The position numbers and the translations under genes were made by a program. From positions 1 to 64,000 of the forward strand of contig NZ_JAEFCB010000015.1 in assembly GCF_016405905.1 (NCBI RefSeq): a DNA stretch of 64,000 nt, in the 5' to 3' direction. This stretch comes from Variovorax sp. IB41 (GTDB lineage: Bacteria > Pseudomonadota > Gammaproteobacteria > Burkholderiales > Burkholderiaceae_C). The notes below the pieces were generated by a model that saw nothing but the letters and a program-made list of their open reading frames with translations, ran no database searches and was not told the DNA's origin. Shown here piece after piece: positions 33,528 through 43,146 of this stretch (the stretch's first letter is position 1; each line of letters opens with the position of its first letter).

Positions 33528-34727
33528 CTATTCGCTGCGGTCCAGCCGCAGCGACGGCAGCAGGCACAGCGCCACGCAGGTCGCACCGGCACCCACGAGA
33601 AATGCCGCGGTGATGCCGAACCACTGGATCGCGAACCCGACCACGGGCCCGGTCACGCCCATCGCGATATCGGCGAAGGCGATGAAGTTGCCCACCGCGC
33701 GGCCGCGCTGCTCTGGCGGCACGGACTGCGTCGCGAGCACGCCCATCGCGGGGAACACGAGCGAGAAGCCCAGGCCCGTGAGCGTCGCGCCCAGGAGGGC
33801 CATGCCCGGCGCATGCGCGCCCCAGACGAGCAGTTGCCCGATGGCCTCGAAGATCAAGGAGCCGATGGCCACGCGCGTGGCACCGAAGCGGTCCGGCAGG
33901 CCCGAGCCGACCAGCCGCACGAGCACGTAGGCCGCGCCGAAACCGATGAGCGCCGTGCCCGCATGCGGCCAGCCGTGCGCGGCGTAGTCGAGCGTGAGGA
34001 ACGCGGCCATCGCGGCATAAGGCACGGTGGCCAGCGCGAGCACGAGGCCCGGCCGCCAGATCAACCCGAGCACGCGGTGAAACGCCACGCGCTGCCCGCC
34101 AGAGCCAGGTACCGCGGGCAGACGCAGCGCGATGAGCCAGGCGAGCATCGGCGTGAGCACCGTCAACGCGCCGACGCCGACGAAGCCATAGGCCGCCTGC
34201 ACGGCCAGCCCGAGCGATGCGCCGAGCCCGAGCGCGGCGTAGATCGCAATGCCCGTCCAGGACATGACCTTGCCGGTGCGCGCGGGGCCCACGCGCGCGA
34301 TGCCCCAGCTCATCAAGCCGGTGAGGAACAGGCTCTCGCCCAGGCCGGCAATGAGTCGGCCGAGCACCAGCACGGCGAGCTTTGCAGAAGGGTCGATGGA
34401 CAGCACGCTCGCCAGGCCATAGGCCAGCCCCGAGCACGCGGTGAGCGGAAGCCCGAGCAGCACGGCGGCGCGCGGCCCGCGCTGGTCGCACAGCGTGCCG
34501 GCCCGATGGCGTGTGAGCAATGTGGCGAGCGATTGCAGGCCGATGGTCCAGCCCACGGCGGCCGCGCCGAAGCCCAGGTGGTCGCGCACATGGAGCGCGA
34601 GCGCCGCCAGGGGAACGCTGATTGCAAGGAATCCGAGGAAGACCGCCAGCACCACGGGCGCAAGCCCCGTCAAAGCTGAGGGGGTCCCGAACGGGCGAAC
34701 GGATGCAGGGGAAAAAATTGATGTCAT
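33528..34727 (-). CDS. MFS transporter
   Basis: 399 residues, twelve predicted membrane helices. The loop after helix 2 carries RHRAGTLCDQRGPR (motif A-like) and its partner in the second half is SGLPDRFGATR. It resembles the YhhS/YfcJ group, for which arabinose or small-molecule export is suggested. It converges on the histidine kinase with 78 bp between them and no clear terminator. The substrate is unknown. Confidence 0.8.
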   Translation of the reverse strand: MTSIFSPASVRPFGTPSALTGLAPVVLAVFLGFLAISVPLAALALHVRDHLGFGAAAVGWTIGLQSLATLLTRHRAGTLCDQRGPRAAVLLGLPLTACSGLAYGLASVLSIDPSAKLAVLVLGRLIAGLGESLFLTGLMSWGIARVGPARTGKVMSWTGIAIYAALGLGASLGLAVQAAYGFVGVGALTVLTPMLAWLIALRLPAVPGSGGQRVAFHRVLGLIWRPGLVLALATVPYAAMAAFLTLDYAAHGWPHAGTALIGFGAAYVLVRLVGSGLPDRFGATRVAIGSLIFEAIGQLLVWGAHAPGMALLGATLTGLGFSLVFPAMGVLATQSVPPEQRGRAVGNFIAFADIAMGVTGPVVGFAIQWFGITAAFLVGAGATCVALCLLPSLRLDRSE

Positions 34728-34840
34728 GCCAAGGCGCGTCTTTATGGATCGAGATATTCCCTACTGGGATCCTCTCGACAAAGGACGCGTTGGATGACGG
34801 TAACGCTTACGACAGTGCCGTGGAGGCGCTGCGGCGGCGA

Positions 34841-34869
34841 CTATAACTTCGTCGCTTCGATGCGGTCAA
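34841..34869 (-). promoter_or_regulatory. Promoter of the MFS gene
   Basis: TTGACC (34869-34864) and TTATAG (34846-34841) on the minus strand with a 17-bp spacer, about 110 nt before the MFS start. It lies in the 215-bp gap following the XRE-cupin gene, which otherwise shows nothing clear. Confidence 0.5.
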
Positions 34870-34942
34870 TAACCTTTGTGCGGGCCGGTTGTTCGTTCGC
34901 TCGTGACGCGTTGCGCCTCGCGAGGATCGGCGAGTCGCCTTG

Positions 34943-35653
34943 TCAGCCCTTGCCGCCGCGTCCAGATTTTTTCGCCGCCGCCTTGCGCACCGGCTTGAAC
35001 ACAGGCGCCTCACGCGCCGACTTCATGTGCCCGCTCTCCCCCGAAGTCACCCCGACGATCTTCGCGAGCTGCCGGCTCACGCTCACGTACGCATGGCCGA
35101 TGCTGCTGTCGTAGTACAGCGAATCGCCGCGCGCCAGGTGCACCACTTCGCCCGTGTCGAAGTGCACATCGATCTCGCCCGAGAGCACATAGGCGAACTC
35201 TTCGCCCGGATGCCGCGCGAAGTCTTCCGGGCCGTTGATGCGGCGCGCGTGCACCGTGCCGACGACGGGGCTCATCTGCTTGCCGGCGGCCGAGGTGCCG
35301 AGGAACTCGTAGGCGAACGAGAGGCCGCGGTAGACCACGCCCTTGCCCGCGCGCGTGACCACCGGCCCATCGAACTGCGCGGGCTTGATGCCGGCGCCCG
35401 CGAACATCGCGTTCATGTCCATCTCGAGCGCGCGGCCCAGCGCGGCGAAGTTCTCGTAACCCAGCGCGAGCTGGCCGCGCTCGGCGCGCGAGATGGTGGT
35501 GATCGACACGCCCGATCGTTCGGCCAGCTGCGCCAGCGTCCAGCCGAAGCGCTTGCGCGCGGTGCGCAGGCGGTGACCGAAAGTGGTGCGGTCCAGCGTG
35601 GGCGCCTCGTCTTTTTGCTTCGTCCCCGGCTTGGTCGCTGTGTGTGGATTCAC
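34943..35653 (-). CDS. XRE-cupin transcriptional regulator
   Basis: 236 residues. Helix-turn-helix of the XRE type at about 20-80 (FGHRLRTARKRFGWTLAQLAERSGVSITTISRAERGQ broken into its helices), then a C-terminal cupin_2 domain with HPGEEFAYVLSGEID and GDSLYYDSSIGHAY, which senses a small ligand. The tail is rich in Lys and Arg. The GTG at 35653 is preferred; an in-frame ATG at 35761 would add residues that look non-coding. It is divergent from the peptide/D-amino-acid operon and faces three matching operator-like sites, so it most likely controls that operon and itself. Confidence 0.82.
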   Translation of the reverse strand: MNPHTATKPGTKQKDEAPTLDRTTFGHRLRTARKRFGWTLAQLAERSGVSITTISRAERGQLALGYENFAALGRALEMDMNAMFAGAGIKPAQFDGPVVTRAGKGVVYRGLSFAYEFLGTSAAGKQMSPVVGTVHARRINGPEDFARHPGEEFAYVLSGEIDVHFDTGEVVHLARGDSLYYDSSIGHAYVSVSRQLAKIVGVTSGESGHMKSAREAPVFKPVRKAAAKKSGRGGKG

Positions 35654-35740
35654 GCTTGGCTTTCTCTTTGTGGTGCATGGCGATTCTGCCAGCGGGGCCG
35701 CCCGCCATCCATGCCAACCCGGATGACGCAGGCGCGGAAG

Positions 35741-35834
35741 TTGCGTATACGCAAATTGCATTGACGCAAATTTCCCCGATGCGGTGCACCATGGTTTCCC
35801 CTTGGTGCGCTGTAAATAATTTGCGTATCCGCAA
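35741..35834. promoter_or_regulatory. Three TTGCR-N4-CGCAA operator-like sites
   Basis: Sites at 35741-35754 (TTGCGTATACGCAA, a perfect palindrome), 35756-35769 (TTGCATTGACGCAA) and 35821-35834 (TTGCGTATCCGCAA). The first two are adjacent, the third overlaps the -35 box of the operon promoter. Same-family sites between a regulator and its divergent target are good candidates for the XRE-cupin protein. Confidence 0.7.
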
Positions 35835-35849
35835 ATTTCTTCCTACACT
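35821..35849 (+). promoter_or_regulatory. Promoter of the peptide/D-amino-acid operon
   Basis: TTGCGT at 35821-35826 and TACACT at 35844-35849, spacer 17 bp. Predicted transcription start is at about 35856, within 1-3 nt of the ATG at 35858, which would make the first message almost leaderless. The third operator covers its -35 box. Confidence 0.5.
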
Positions 35850-35857
35850 TTTCGGCA

Positions 35858-37018
35858 ATGACCTTCAGTACAACAGCGCCCACGGTGGCCGACTACCTCG
35901 TGATCGGCGGCGGCATTGCCGGGGCTTCGGTGGCCCACTGGCTCGCCCCGCATGCCCGCGTGATCCTGCTCGAACGCGAAGCCCAGCCGGGCTACCACTC
36001 GACCGGCCGCTCGGCCGCGCTCTTCATGGAGAGCTACGGCACGCCGCAGGTGCGCGCCCTCACCATGGCGAGCCGCGCGTTTCTCCAACACCCGCCCGAA
36101 GGCTTCTCCGAACATCCGCTGCTCACGCCGCGCGGTGCGCTGATGGTCGGCGGCTCGGCGCAGCTCGCGGAACTCGACGCGCATTGGGACGTGCTGCGCG
36201 CCATGGACACAGGTGCCAAACGCCTGAGCAGCGAGGAAGCCCTCGCGATGGTGCCCGCCCTGCGCCCCGAGCAAGTGGCCGGCGCCGTGTACGAGCCCGA
36301 TGCGGCCGACATGGACGTGCACGCCATCCACCAGGGGTACCTGCGCGGCATGCGCCGTGCCGGCGGCAAGCTCGTGTGCGATGCGGGCGTCACGTCCATG
36401 GAGCGCATCGGCGACGTGTGGCGCGTCGTGGCCGGCGGCAACGTCTACGAAGCGCCGGTTGTGCTCAACGCCGCGGGCGCCTGGGTCGACACGGTCGCCA
36501 AGCTCGCGGGCGTGCGGCCGCTGGGCATCGAGCCGCGCCGCCGCTCGGCGTTCATCTTCGCGCCGCCCGAGGGCCAGAGCGTCGCGCACTGGCCCATGGT
36601 CTTCAATGCCGACGAGGGCTGGTACATCAAGCCCGACGCCGGCATGCTGCTCGGCTCGCCGGCCAATGCCGACCCGGTCGATCCGCAGGACGTGCAGCCC
36701 GAGGAGATGGACATCGCCATCGCGATCCACCGCATCGAGGAGGCGACCACGCTCGCCATCCGACGACCCACGCGCACCTGGGCGGGCCTGCGCTCCTTCG
36801 TGGCCGATGGCGATCTCGTGGGCGGCTTCGAGCCCGATGCGCCCGGCTTCTTCTGGGTCGCGGCGCAGGGCGGTTACGGCATCCAGACCTCGGCCGCCAT
36901 GGGCGAAGCCTGCGCGGCGCTCGCACGCGGACTGCCGCTGCCCGAGCGCATCGCGGGCTTCGGGCTCACGGCCGAGATGCTCGGACCGCAGCGGCTGCGC
37001 GCCACGGCCGCCGCCTGA
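35858..37018 (+). CDS. FAD-dependent oxidoreductase (DAO family)
   Basis: 386 residues of the glycine/D-amino-acid oxidase fold: the dinucleotide motif VIGGGIAGAS at residues 15-24, an ER (LLEREAQPGYHSTGRSAALF) turn with the phosphate-binding region, and the late FFWVAAQGGYGIQTSAAMG flavin contact. It probably oxidises an amine or D-amino acid to the imino acid. It is the first gene of the operon with no Shine-Dalgarno before ATG 35858, consistent with a leaderless start. A hydantoin or D-residue substrate is suggested by downstream D-aminoacylase. Confidence 0.8.
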   Translation: MTFSTTAPTVADYLVIGGGIAGASVAHWLAPHARVILLEREAQPGYHSTGRSAALFMESYGTPQVRALTMASRAFLQHPPEGFSEHPLLTPRGALMVGGSAQLAELDAHWDVLRAMDTGAKRLSSEEALAMVPALRPEQVAGAVYEPDAADMDVHAIHQGYLRGMRRAGGKLVCDAGVTSMERIGDVWRVVAGGNVYEAPVVLNAAGAWVDTVAKLAGVRPLGIEPRRRSAFIFAPPEGQSVAHWPMVFNADEGWYIKPDAGMLLGSPANADPVDPQDVQPEEMDIAIAIHRIEEATTLAIRRPTRTWAGLRSFVADGDLVGGFEPDAPGFFWVAAQGGYGIQTSAAMGEACAALARGLPLPERIAGFGLTAEMLGPQRLRATAAA

Positions 37019-37054
37019 CAAGAACACCCCACAACCCTCACAGAGTCCATCCCC

Positions 37055-38506
37055 ATGCGTGTCTTCAGTGCCTCCCTCGCCACCGAAACCAACACCTTCG
37101 GTCCGATGCCCACCGGCCTCTCCTCCTTCAAGGACCGCGGCCACTTCCCCGCCGGCAAGCACCCCGATGCGATGACGCTGTTCTCGGGCCCGCTGTGGGC
37201 CGCGCGCATGCGCGGTGCGGACAGGGGCTGGCAGCTGTTCGAAGGCATGGTGGCCGGCGCGCAGCCCAGCGGCACGACCACGCGCCACGCCTACGAAACC
37301 CTGCGCGACGAGTTGCTCGACGACCTGCGCGCCGTGCTGCCGGTGGACATGGTGCTGCTCGGCCTGCACGGCGCGATGGTGGCCGACGGCTACGACGACT
37401 GCGAAGGCGACCTGCTGGCGCGCGTGCGGCAGATCGTCGGGCCGAAGGTGGTGATCGGCGCCGAGCTCGATCCGCACAACCACCTCACGCCCGAGATGGT
37501 CGCCAACTCGGACCTGATGATCTCCTTCAAGGAGTACCCGCACACCGACGTTCTGGAGCGCGGGCTGGAGCTGGTGGACATCTGCGCCGCGATGGTCGAA
37601 GGCAAGGTCAAGCCCACGGCCGCGGTCGTCGACTGCGACATGATTGTCACGGTGCACACCTCGCGCGAACCTGCGCTCGGCTTCGTCAAGCGCATGCAAT
37701 CGCTCGAAGGCAAGGACGGCGTGCTCTCGGTTTCGCTCACGCACGGCTTCTCGTGGGGCGACGTGCCGGAGATGGGCACCAAGGTGCTGGTCTACACCGA
37801 TGGCGACCAGGCCAAGGCCGATGCGCTCGCGCGGCAACTCGCCGACGAAGTCATCGCGATGCGCGACGGCCTCACCGTGAACTACCCGAGCATCGACGCC
37901 TCGCTCGACGAAGCGCTGGCCTTCGACGGCGGCCCCGTGGTGTTGTCCGATGGCGCCGACAACCCCGGCGGCGGCGCGGCGAGCGATTCGACCTTCATCC
38001 TGCGCCGCATGGTCGAGCGCGGCATCGCCAATGCGGCGCTCGGCCCGCTGTGGGACCCGATCGCGGTGCGCATCGCCTTCGATGCGGGCGTGGGCGCGAA
38101 GCTGGCGATGCGCATCGGCGGCAAGATCAGCCCGCTCTCGGGCGATCCGCTCGATGTGGAATGCACCGTGAAGGCACTCAAGCACGACCTGGTGATGACG
38201 GGTCTCGCGGGCACGCCCACACCGATGGGCGACTGCGCGCTCATCGAGACCAACGGCATCCAGATCGTGCTGATCACGCTGCGCAACCAGGCGATGGGCA
38301 CCGACCTGTTCACGCAGTTGGGCTGCGACCTGGCCGCGAAAAAGATCATCGTCGTGAAGTCGTCGCAGCACTTCTATGCGTCGTACTCGAAGGTCGCGAA
38401 GCACGTGATCTACGCGGGCGCGCCGGGCGCCGTGACGCTGGACCTCAACACCCTGCCCTACAAAAAAGCACGCCTGCCCAAGTGGCCCATCGGCGTCGCC
38501 GCCTGA
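37055..38506 (+). CDS. M81 family metallopeptidase (MlrC-like)
   Basis: 483 residues, the size of microcystinase C-like proteins. Family blocks: LATETNTFGPMPT at the N-terminus (the TNTF signature), LLGLHGAMVADGYDDCEGD with zinc-region His, the ELDPHNHLT block with two His, and DNPGGGAASDSTFILR. MlrC cleaves linear microcystin fragments. Relatives in D-amino-acid or N-carbamoyl operons are common, so the natural substrate here is probably a modified or D-residue-containing peptide. Follows the oxidoreductase by 36 bp. Confidence 0.82.
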   Translation: MRVFSASLATETNTFGPMPTGLSSFKDRGHFPAGKHPDAMTLFSGPLWAARMRGADRGWQLFEGMVAGAQPSGTTTRHAYETLRDELLDDLRAVLPVDMVLLGLHGAMVADGYDDCEGDLLARVRQIVGPKVVIGAELDPHNHLTPEMVANSDLMISFKEYPHTDVLERGLELVDICAAMVEGKVKPTAAVVDCDMIVTVHTSREPALGFVKRMQSLEGKDGVLSVSLTHGFSWGDVPEMGTKVLVYTDGDQAKADALARQLADEVIAMRDGLTVNYPSIDASLDEALAFDGGPVVLSDGADNPGGGAASDSTFILRRMVERGIANAALGPLWDPIAVRIAFDAGVGAKLAMRIGGKISPLSGDPLDVECTVKALKHDLVMTGLAGTPTPMGDCALIETNGIQIVLITLRNQAMGTDLFTQLGCDLAAKKIIVVKSSQHFYASYSKVAKHVIYAGAPGAVTLDLNTLPYKKARLPKWPIGVAA

Positions 38507-38552
38507 TTTCCTTTTCTCTTCCTTTTTCTTTCGCCCCACCGGAGTACCGACG

Positions 38553-40133
38553 ATGAAACGACGAACGCTTGCCGCCTTTGCCGCCCTGGCGCTTTGCGCC
38601 GTGAGCCTCCCGGCCCTCGCCCAGACACCCGCGCCCAAGACGCTCAAGGTGGTGGCGCATGCGGACCTGAAGATCCTCGACCCGACCTTCACCACCGCCT
38701 ACATCTCGCGCAACTTCGGCTACATGGTCTACGACACGCTGTTCGCGCAGGATTCGAGCGGCAAGCCGCAGCCGCAGATGGTCGAGAAGTACACGTCGTC
38801 CAAAGACGGCAAGCAGTGGAGCTTCACGCTGCGCCCGGGCCTGAAGTTCTCCGACGGCAGCGCCGTGACCTCGGCCGACGCGGTCGCCTCGCTGCAGCGC
38901 TGGGCCGCGCGCGACAGCCTGGGCCGCGCGATGACCGCGAGCGGCGGCGAGTGGAAGCAGGTCGATGCGCGCACCTTCACGCTCACGCTCACCGAGCCCT
39001 TCGGCATGGTGCTCGACGCGCTGGCCAAGCCCTCGGGCTTTCCGCCGGTGGTGCTGCCCGAGCGCCTGGCCAAGCTGCCGGCCACCGCGCCGCTCACCGA
39101 GGTGCTGGGCTCGGGCCCCTTCATCTTCAAGCGCGACGAATGGGTGCCGGGCAACAAGGCGGTGTTCGTGCGCAACCCCAACTACGTGGCGCGCAGCGAG
39201 CCGCCCAACGGCCTCGCGGGCAGCAAGAAGAGCAACTTCGATCGCGTCGAGTGGCTGTACCTGCCTGATTCGAACAGCGCCATCGCGGCGCTCAAGCGCG
39301 GCGAGGTCGACCTGGTCGAGCAACTGCAGCCCGACTACATCGCGCCGCTGCGCACCGACAGCACGGTGAAGATCGGCTCGGGCGGTGCGTACCAGGGCTT
39401 CCTGGTGATGAACCAGTTGCACCCGCCCTTCAACAACCCGAAGGTGCGCCAGGCGCTGCTGCAGGCAGTGAACCAGGAGCGCTTCGTCGCGGCCATGGGC
39501 TATCCGCTGGACATGCGGATGGCCTACTGCCCGACCTTCTTCATCTGCGGCAGCCCCAACGAAACCTCGGCTGGCGCCGAGCCCTACCGCAAGGCCGACG
39601 TGGCCAAGGCCAAGAAGATGCTGGCCGATGCGGGCTACAAGGGCGAGAAGGTGGTGCTGCTGGTGCCGAGCGACGTGCCCTACCTGAACGCCGAGGCGCT
39701 GATGGCCGCGCAGACGATGAAGAGCATCGGCATCAACGTCGATGCGCAGAACCTGGACTGGGCCTCCATCGGCGCGCGCCGCGCCAAGCGCGATGCGCCC
39801 GAGGCCGGCGGCTGGAACATGTACGTGACGGTGGCGGGCGAGTTCGATGCCAACTCGCCAATCAGCAATGCCTACCTGGGCGCGGCCTGCGGCAACACGC
39901 TGCCGGGCTGGCCCTGCGACAAGCAGCTGGACGACCTGCGCACCGCGTGGCTGAAGGAGACCGTGCCCGCCAAGCGCCGCGAGCTGCTCGATGCCTTCCA
40001 GGCCCGCGCCTACGAGGCAGTGCCGTACATCAACGCGGGCCAGTACTCGGCCGCCTTCGCCGCGCGTGCCAACCTCAAGGGGCTGGACAAGCTCTGGGCC
40101 GGCATGCCGATGTTCTGGGCGCTGGACCGCTAA
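38553..40133 (+). CDS. Peptide ABC transporter periplasmic binding protein (SBP family 5)
   Basis: 526 residues with a signal peptide ending LAQ, then the family-5 opening LKVVAHADLKILDPTFTTAY and the conserved GKQWSFTLRPGLKFSDG block. These proteins deliver peptides, nickel or opines to Dpp/Opp-type importers. It follows the M81 gene by 46 bp and precedes permease and ATPase genes in standard dppABCDF order, so it is the binding component of one importer. Confidence 0.87.
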   Translation: MKRRTLAAFAALALCAVSLPALAQTPAPKTLKVVAHADLKILDPTFTTAYISRNFGYMVYDTLFAQDSSGKPQPQMVEKYTSSKDGKQWSFTLRPGLKFSDGSAVTSADAVASLQRWAARDSLGRAMTASGGEWKQVDARTFTLTLTEPFGMVLDALAKPSGFPPVVLPERLAKLPATAPLTEVLGSGPFIFKRDEWVPGNKAVFVRNPNYVARSEPPNGLAGSKKSNFDRVEWLYLPDSNSAIAALKRGEVDLVEQLQPDYIAPLRTDSTVKIGSGGAYQGFLVMNQLHPPFNNPKVRQALLQAVNQERFVAAMGYPLDMRMAYCPTFFICGSPNETSAGAEPYRKADVAKAKKMLADAGYKGEKVVLLVPSDVPYLNAEALMAAQTMKSIGINVDAQNLDWASIGARRAKRDAPEAGGWNMYVTVAGEFDANSPISNAYLGAACGNTLPGWPCDKQLDDLRTAWLKETVPAKRRELLDAFQARAYEAVPYINAGQYSAAFAARANLKGLDKLWAGMPMFWALDR

Positions 40134-40157
40134 CGGCTTCGCGACGCGCGCACTGCC

Positions 40158-41093
40158 ATGGGCTACATCGTTCGACGCTTTCTCTCGACGCTTCCCGTCA
40201 TGGCGGTGGTGGCCGTGGTGGTGTTCCTCCTGATCCACCTGTCGCCGGGCGATCCGGCCGCGCTCATCGCCGGCGACCTCGCGAGCGTGGAAGACATCGA
40301 GAAGCTGCGCGCCGCGCTCGGGCTGAACCTGCCACTGTGGCAGCAGTTCGCGGTGTGGCTGGGCAAGCTCTTCACCGGCGATCTGGGCACCTCGATCTTC
40401 ACGCAGGTGCCGGTGTCGCAACTGCTGGGGCAGCGGCTGGAGCCCACGGTGTCGATCGCCGCGCTCACCATGCTCATCACGCTGGTGGTCGCGGTGCCGC
40501 TGGGCACGCTCGCGGCCTACCGCGCGGGCAGCTGGGTCGACCGGCTGGTGATGGTGTTCGCGGTGCTCGCGTTCTCGGTGCCGGTGTTCCTCGTGGGCTA
40601 TCTGCTGATCTACGCGTTCGCGATCCAGCTGCCGTGGTTTCCGGTGCAGGGCTATGTGCGCTTTGCCGACGGGCCGGGCGAATGGCTGCGCTCGCTGGTG
40701 CTGCCGTGCGTGAACCTGGCGCTGGTGTACATCGCGCTCGTGACGCGCATGACGCGCGCCACGGTGCTCGAGGTGCTGCACGAGGACTACATCCGCACCG
40801 CGCGTGCCAAGGGCCTGGGCGTGCTGCCGGTGCTGGGGCATGCGCTGCGCAATGCGGCCATTCCGATCGCGACGACCATCGGCGTGGGCATTGCGCTCTT
40901 GATCGGCGGCGTGGTGGTCACCGAGACGGTGTTCGCCATTCCGGGCGTAGGGCGCCTGGTGATCGATTCAGTGCAGCGCCACGACTACCCGGTGATCCAG
41001 AGCGTGCTGCTGCTGTCGGCGGGTGTGTACGTGCTGATCAACCTGCTGATCGATTTGAGCTACCGCCTCTTCGATCCGCGCATCCAGTACTGA
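40158..41093 (+). CDS. Peptide ABC transporter permease, DppB type
   Basis: 311 residues, six predicted membrane helices, opening with MGYIVRRFLSTLPVMAVVAVVVF and the N-terminal DppB signature (LLIHLSPGDPAALIAGD). The EAA-type loop in the C-terminal half is DYIRTARAKGLGVLPVLGHALRNAAIPI. It pairs with the DppC-type permease downstream. Confidence 0.88.
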   Translation: MGYIVRRFLSTLPVMAVVAVVVFLLIHLSPGDPAALIAGDLASVEDIEKLRAALGLNLPLWQQFAVWLGKLFTGDLGTSIFTQVPVSQLLGQRLEPTVSIAALTMLITLVVAVPLGTLAAYRAGSWVDRLVMVFAVLAFSVPVFLVGYLLIYAFAIQLPWFPVQGYVRFADGPGEWLRSLVLPCVNLALVYIALVTRMTRATVLEVLHEDYIRTARAKGLGVLPVLGHALRNAAIPIATTIGVGIALLIGGVVVTETVFAIPGVGRLVIDSVQRHDYPVIQSVLLLSAGVYVLINLLIDLSYRLFDPRIQY

Positions 41094-41102
41094 GCCTTCG
41101 CC

Positions 41103-42092
41103 ATGTCCATCGCCCCGCCTTTGATGAAGCACAAACCCGGTCAAGCTGACAGAGCCGTTCACGCTGACAGAGCCGTTCACGCTGAGCTTGTCGAAGCGCC
41201 GCGCAAGGCTTCGACAGGCTCAGCCCGAACGGCTCTGCCACTCGACGAAGCCCCCTTCGTCCCGCCGCGCTGGCGCTGGGTGCGCAAGCACCCGACGCTG
41301 ATCATCGGCGCGCTGCTGCTGATCGCCGTGGCCGCGCTCTCCATCGCCGCGCCCTGGATTGCCACGCACGACCCGCAGGACATCGACCCGCTCGCGCGCA
41401 TGCAGGTGCCATCGGCCGAGCACTGGTTCGGCACCGATGCGCTGGGCCGCGACGTGTTCAGCCGCGCGGTGTGGGGCGGGCAGGTGTCGATGATCGTCGG
41501 CGCCTCGGTCGCGGTGCTGGCGACGGTGTTCGGCGTGTTGATCGGCCTGTTCGCCGGCTTCGTTCGCTGGGCCGACGGGCCGGTGATGCGGGTGATGGAC
41601 GGGCTCATGGCCATTCCCGGCATCCTGCTGGCCATCGCGCTCATGGCGGTAACGCGCGCGAGCCTCACGACGGTGATCGTGGCCATCACCGTGCCCGAGA
41701 TTCCGCGCGTGGTGCGGCTGGTGCGCTCGCTGGCGCTCACGCTGCGGGAGCAGCTGTACGTGGAGGCCGCGCATGCCGTGGGCACGCGGCTGCCGGTCAT
41801 CCTGTTTCGCCACGTGCTGCCCAACATGGTGGCGCCGCTGATAGTGCAATCCACCTTCGTCGCGGCCGCCGCGGTGCTCACCGAAGCCGCCCTCTCCTTC
41901 CTCGGCGTGGGCGTGCCCGCGCAGACGCCCAGCTGGGGCAACATGATGGCCGAGGGCCGCAACTTCGTGGCGGTGGCGTTCCACATCATCCTGTACCCGG
42001 GGCTGCTGCTGGCGGCGACGGTGCTGGCGATCAACCTGCTGGGCGACGGCTTGCGCGATGCGCTCGATCCGCGTCTCGCGCGGCAACTGTGA
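41103..42092 (+). CDS. Peptide ABC transporter permease, DppC type, with repeat-encoded N-terminal insert
   Basis: 329 residues. From about residue 60 it is a normal DppC permease: LIIGALLLIAVAALSIAAP, FGTDALGRDVFSR and the EAA loop LYVEAAHAVGTRLPVILFRHVLPNMVAPL. The first 50 residues are unusual because a palindromic repeat lies in frame there, encoding a duplicated AVHADR segment and then ELVEAPRKASTGSARTA. It leaves a long soluble N-terminal arm before the first helix. The gene remains open, so the insert is tolerated. ATG 41103 is used. If the true start were downstream of the repeat, at a non-ATG codon, the insert would be untranslated. Confidence 0.85.
   Translation: MSIAPPLMKHKPGQADRAVHADRAVHAELVEAPRKASTGSARTALPLDEAPFVPPRWRWVRKHPTLIIGALLLIAVAALSIAAPWIATHDPQDIDPLARMQVPSAEHWFGTDALGRDVFSRAVWGGQVSMIVGASVAVLATVFGVLIGLFAGFVRWADGPVMRVMDGLMAIPGILLAIALMAVTRASLTTVIVAITVPEIPRVVRLVRSLALTLREQLYVEAAHAVGTRLPVILFRHVLPNMVAPLIVQSTFVAAAAVLTEAALSFLGVGVPAQTPSWGNMMAEGRNFVAVAFHIILYPGLLLAATVLAINLLGDGLRDALDPRLARQL
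41145..41235 (+). repeat. Palindromic repeat inside the DppC-type gene
   Basis: An 18-bp unit occurs twice in tandem (41145-41162, 41163-41180), then a long imperfect palindrome: the arm with GAGCTTGTCGAAGC (41184-41197) and its complement GCTTCGACAGGCTC (41208-41221), extended outward by AGAGCCGTTC (41169-41178) and GAACGGCTCT. Repeats with the TTCGACAGGCTCAGCCCGAACG core are widely dispersed in soil bacteria. Confidence 0.85.
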
Positions 42093-42099
42093 GCAAGCC

Positions 42100-43142
<1,043 letters not shown>

Positions 43143-43146
<4 letters not shown>

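Noticed and set aside
34681..34700. Short stretch with CCCGAACGG similar to the palindromic repeat at 41.2 kb
   Set aside because: Only a dozen bases match and there is no opposing arm.
35843..38695. A 950-codon open frame on the minus strand opposite the oxidoreductase and M81 genes
   Set aside because: It is the antisense shadow of two well-recognised genes in GC-rich DNA and reads as Arg/His/Asp-rich sequence with no family resemblance.
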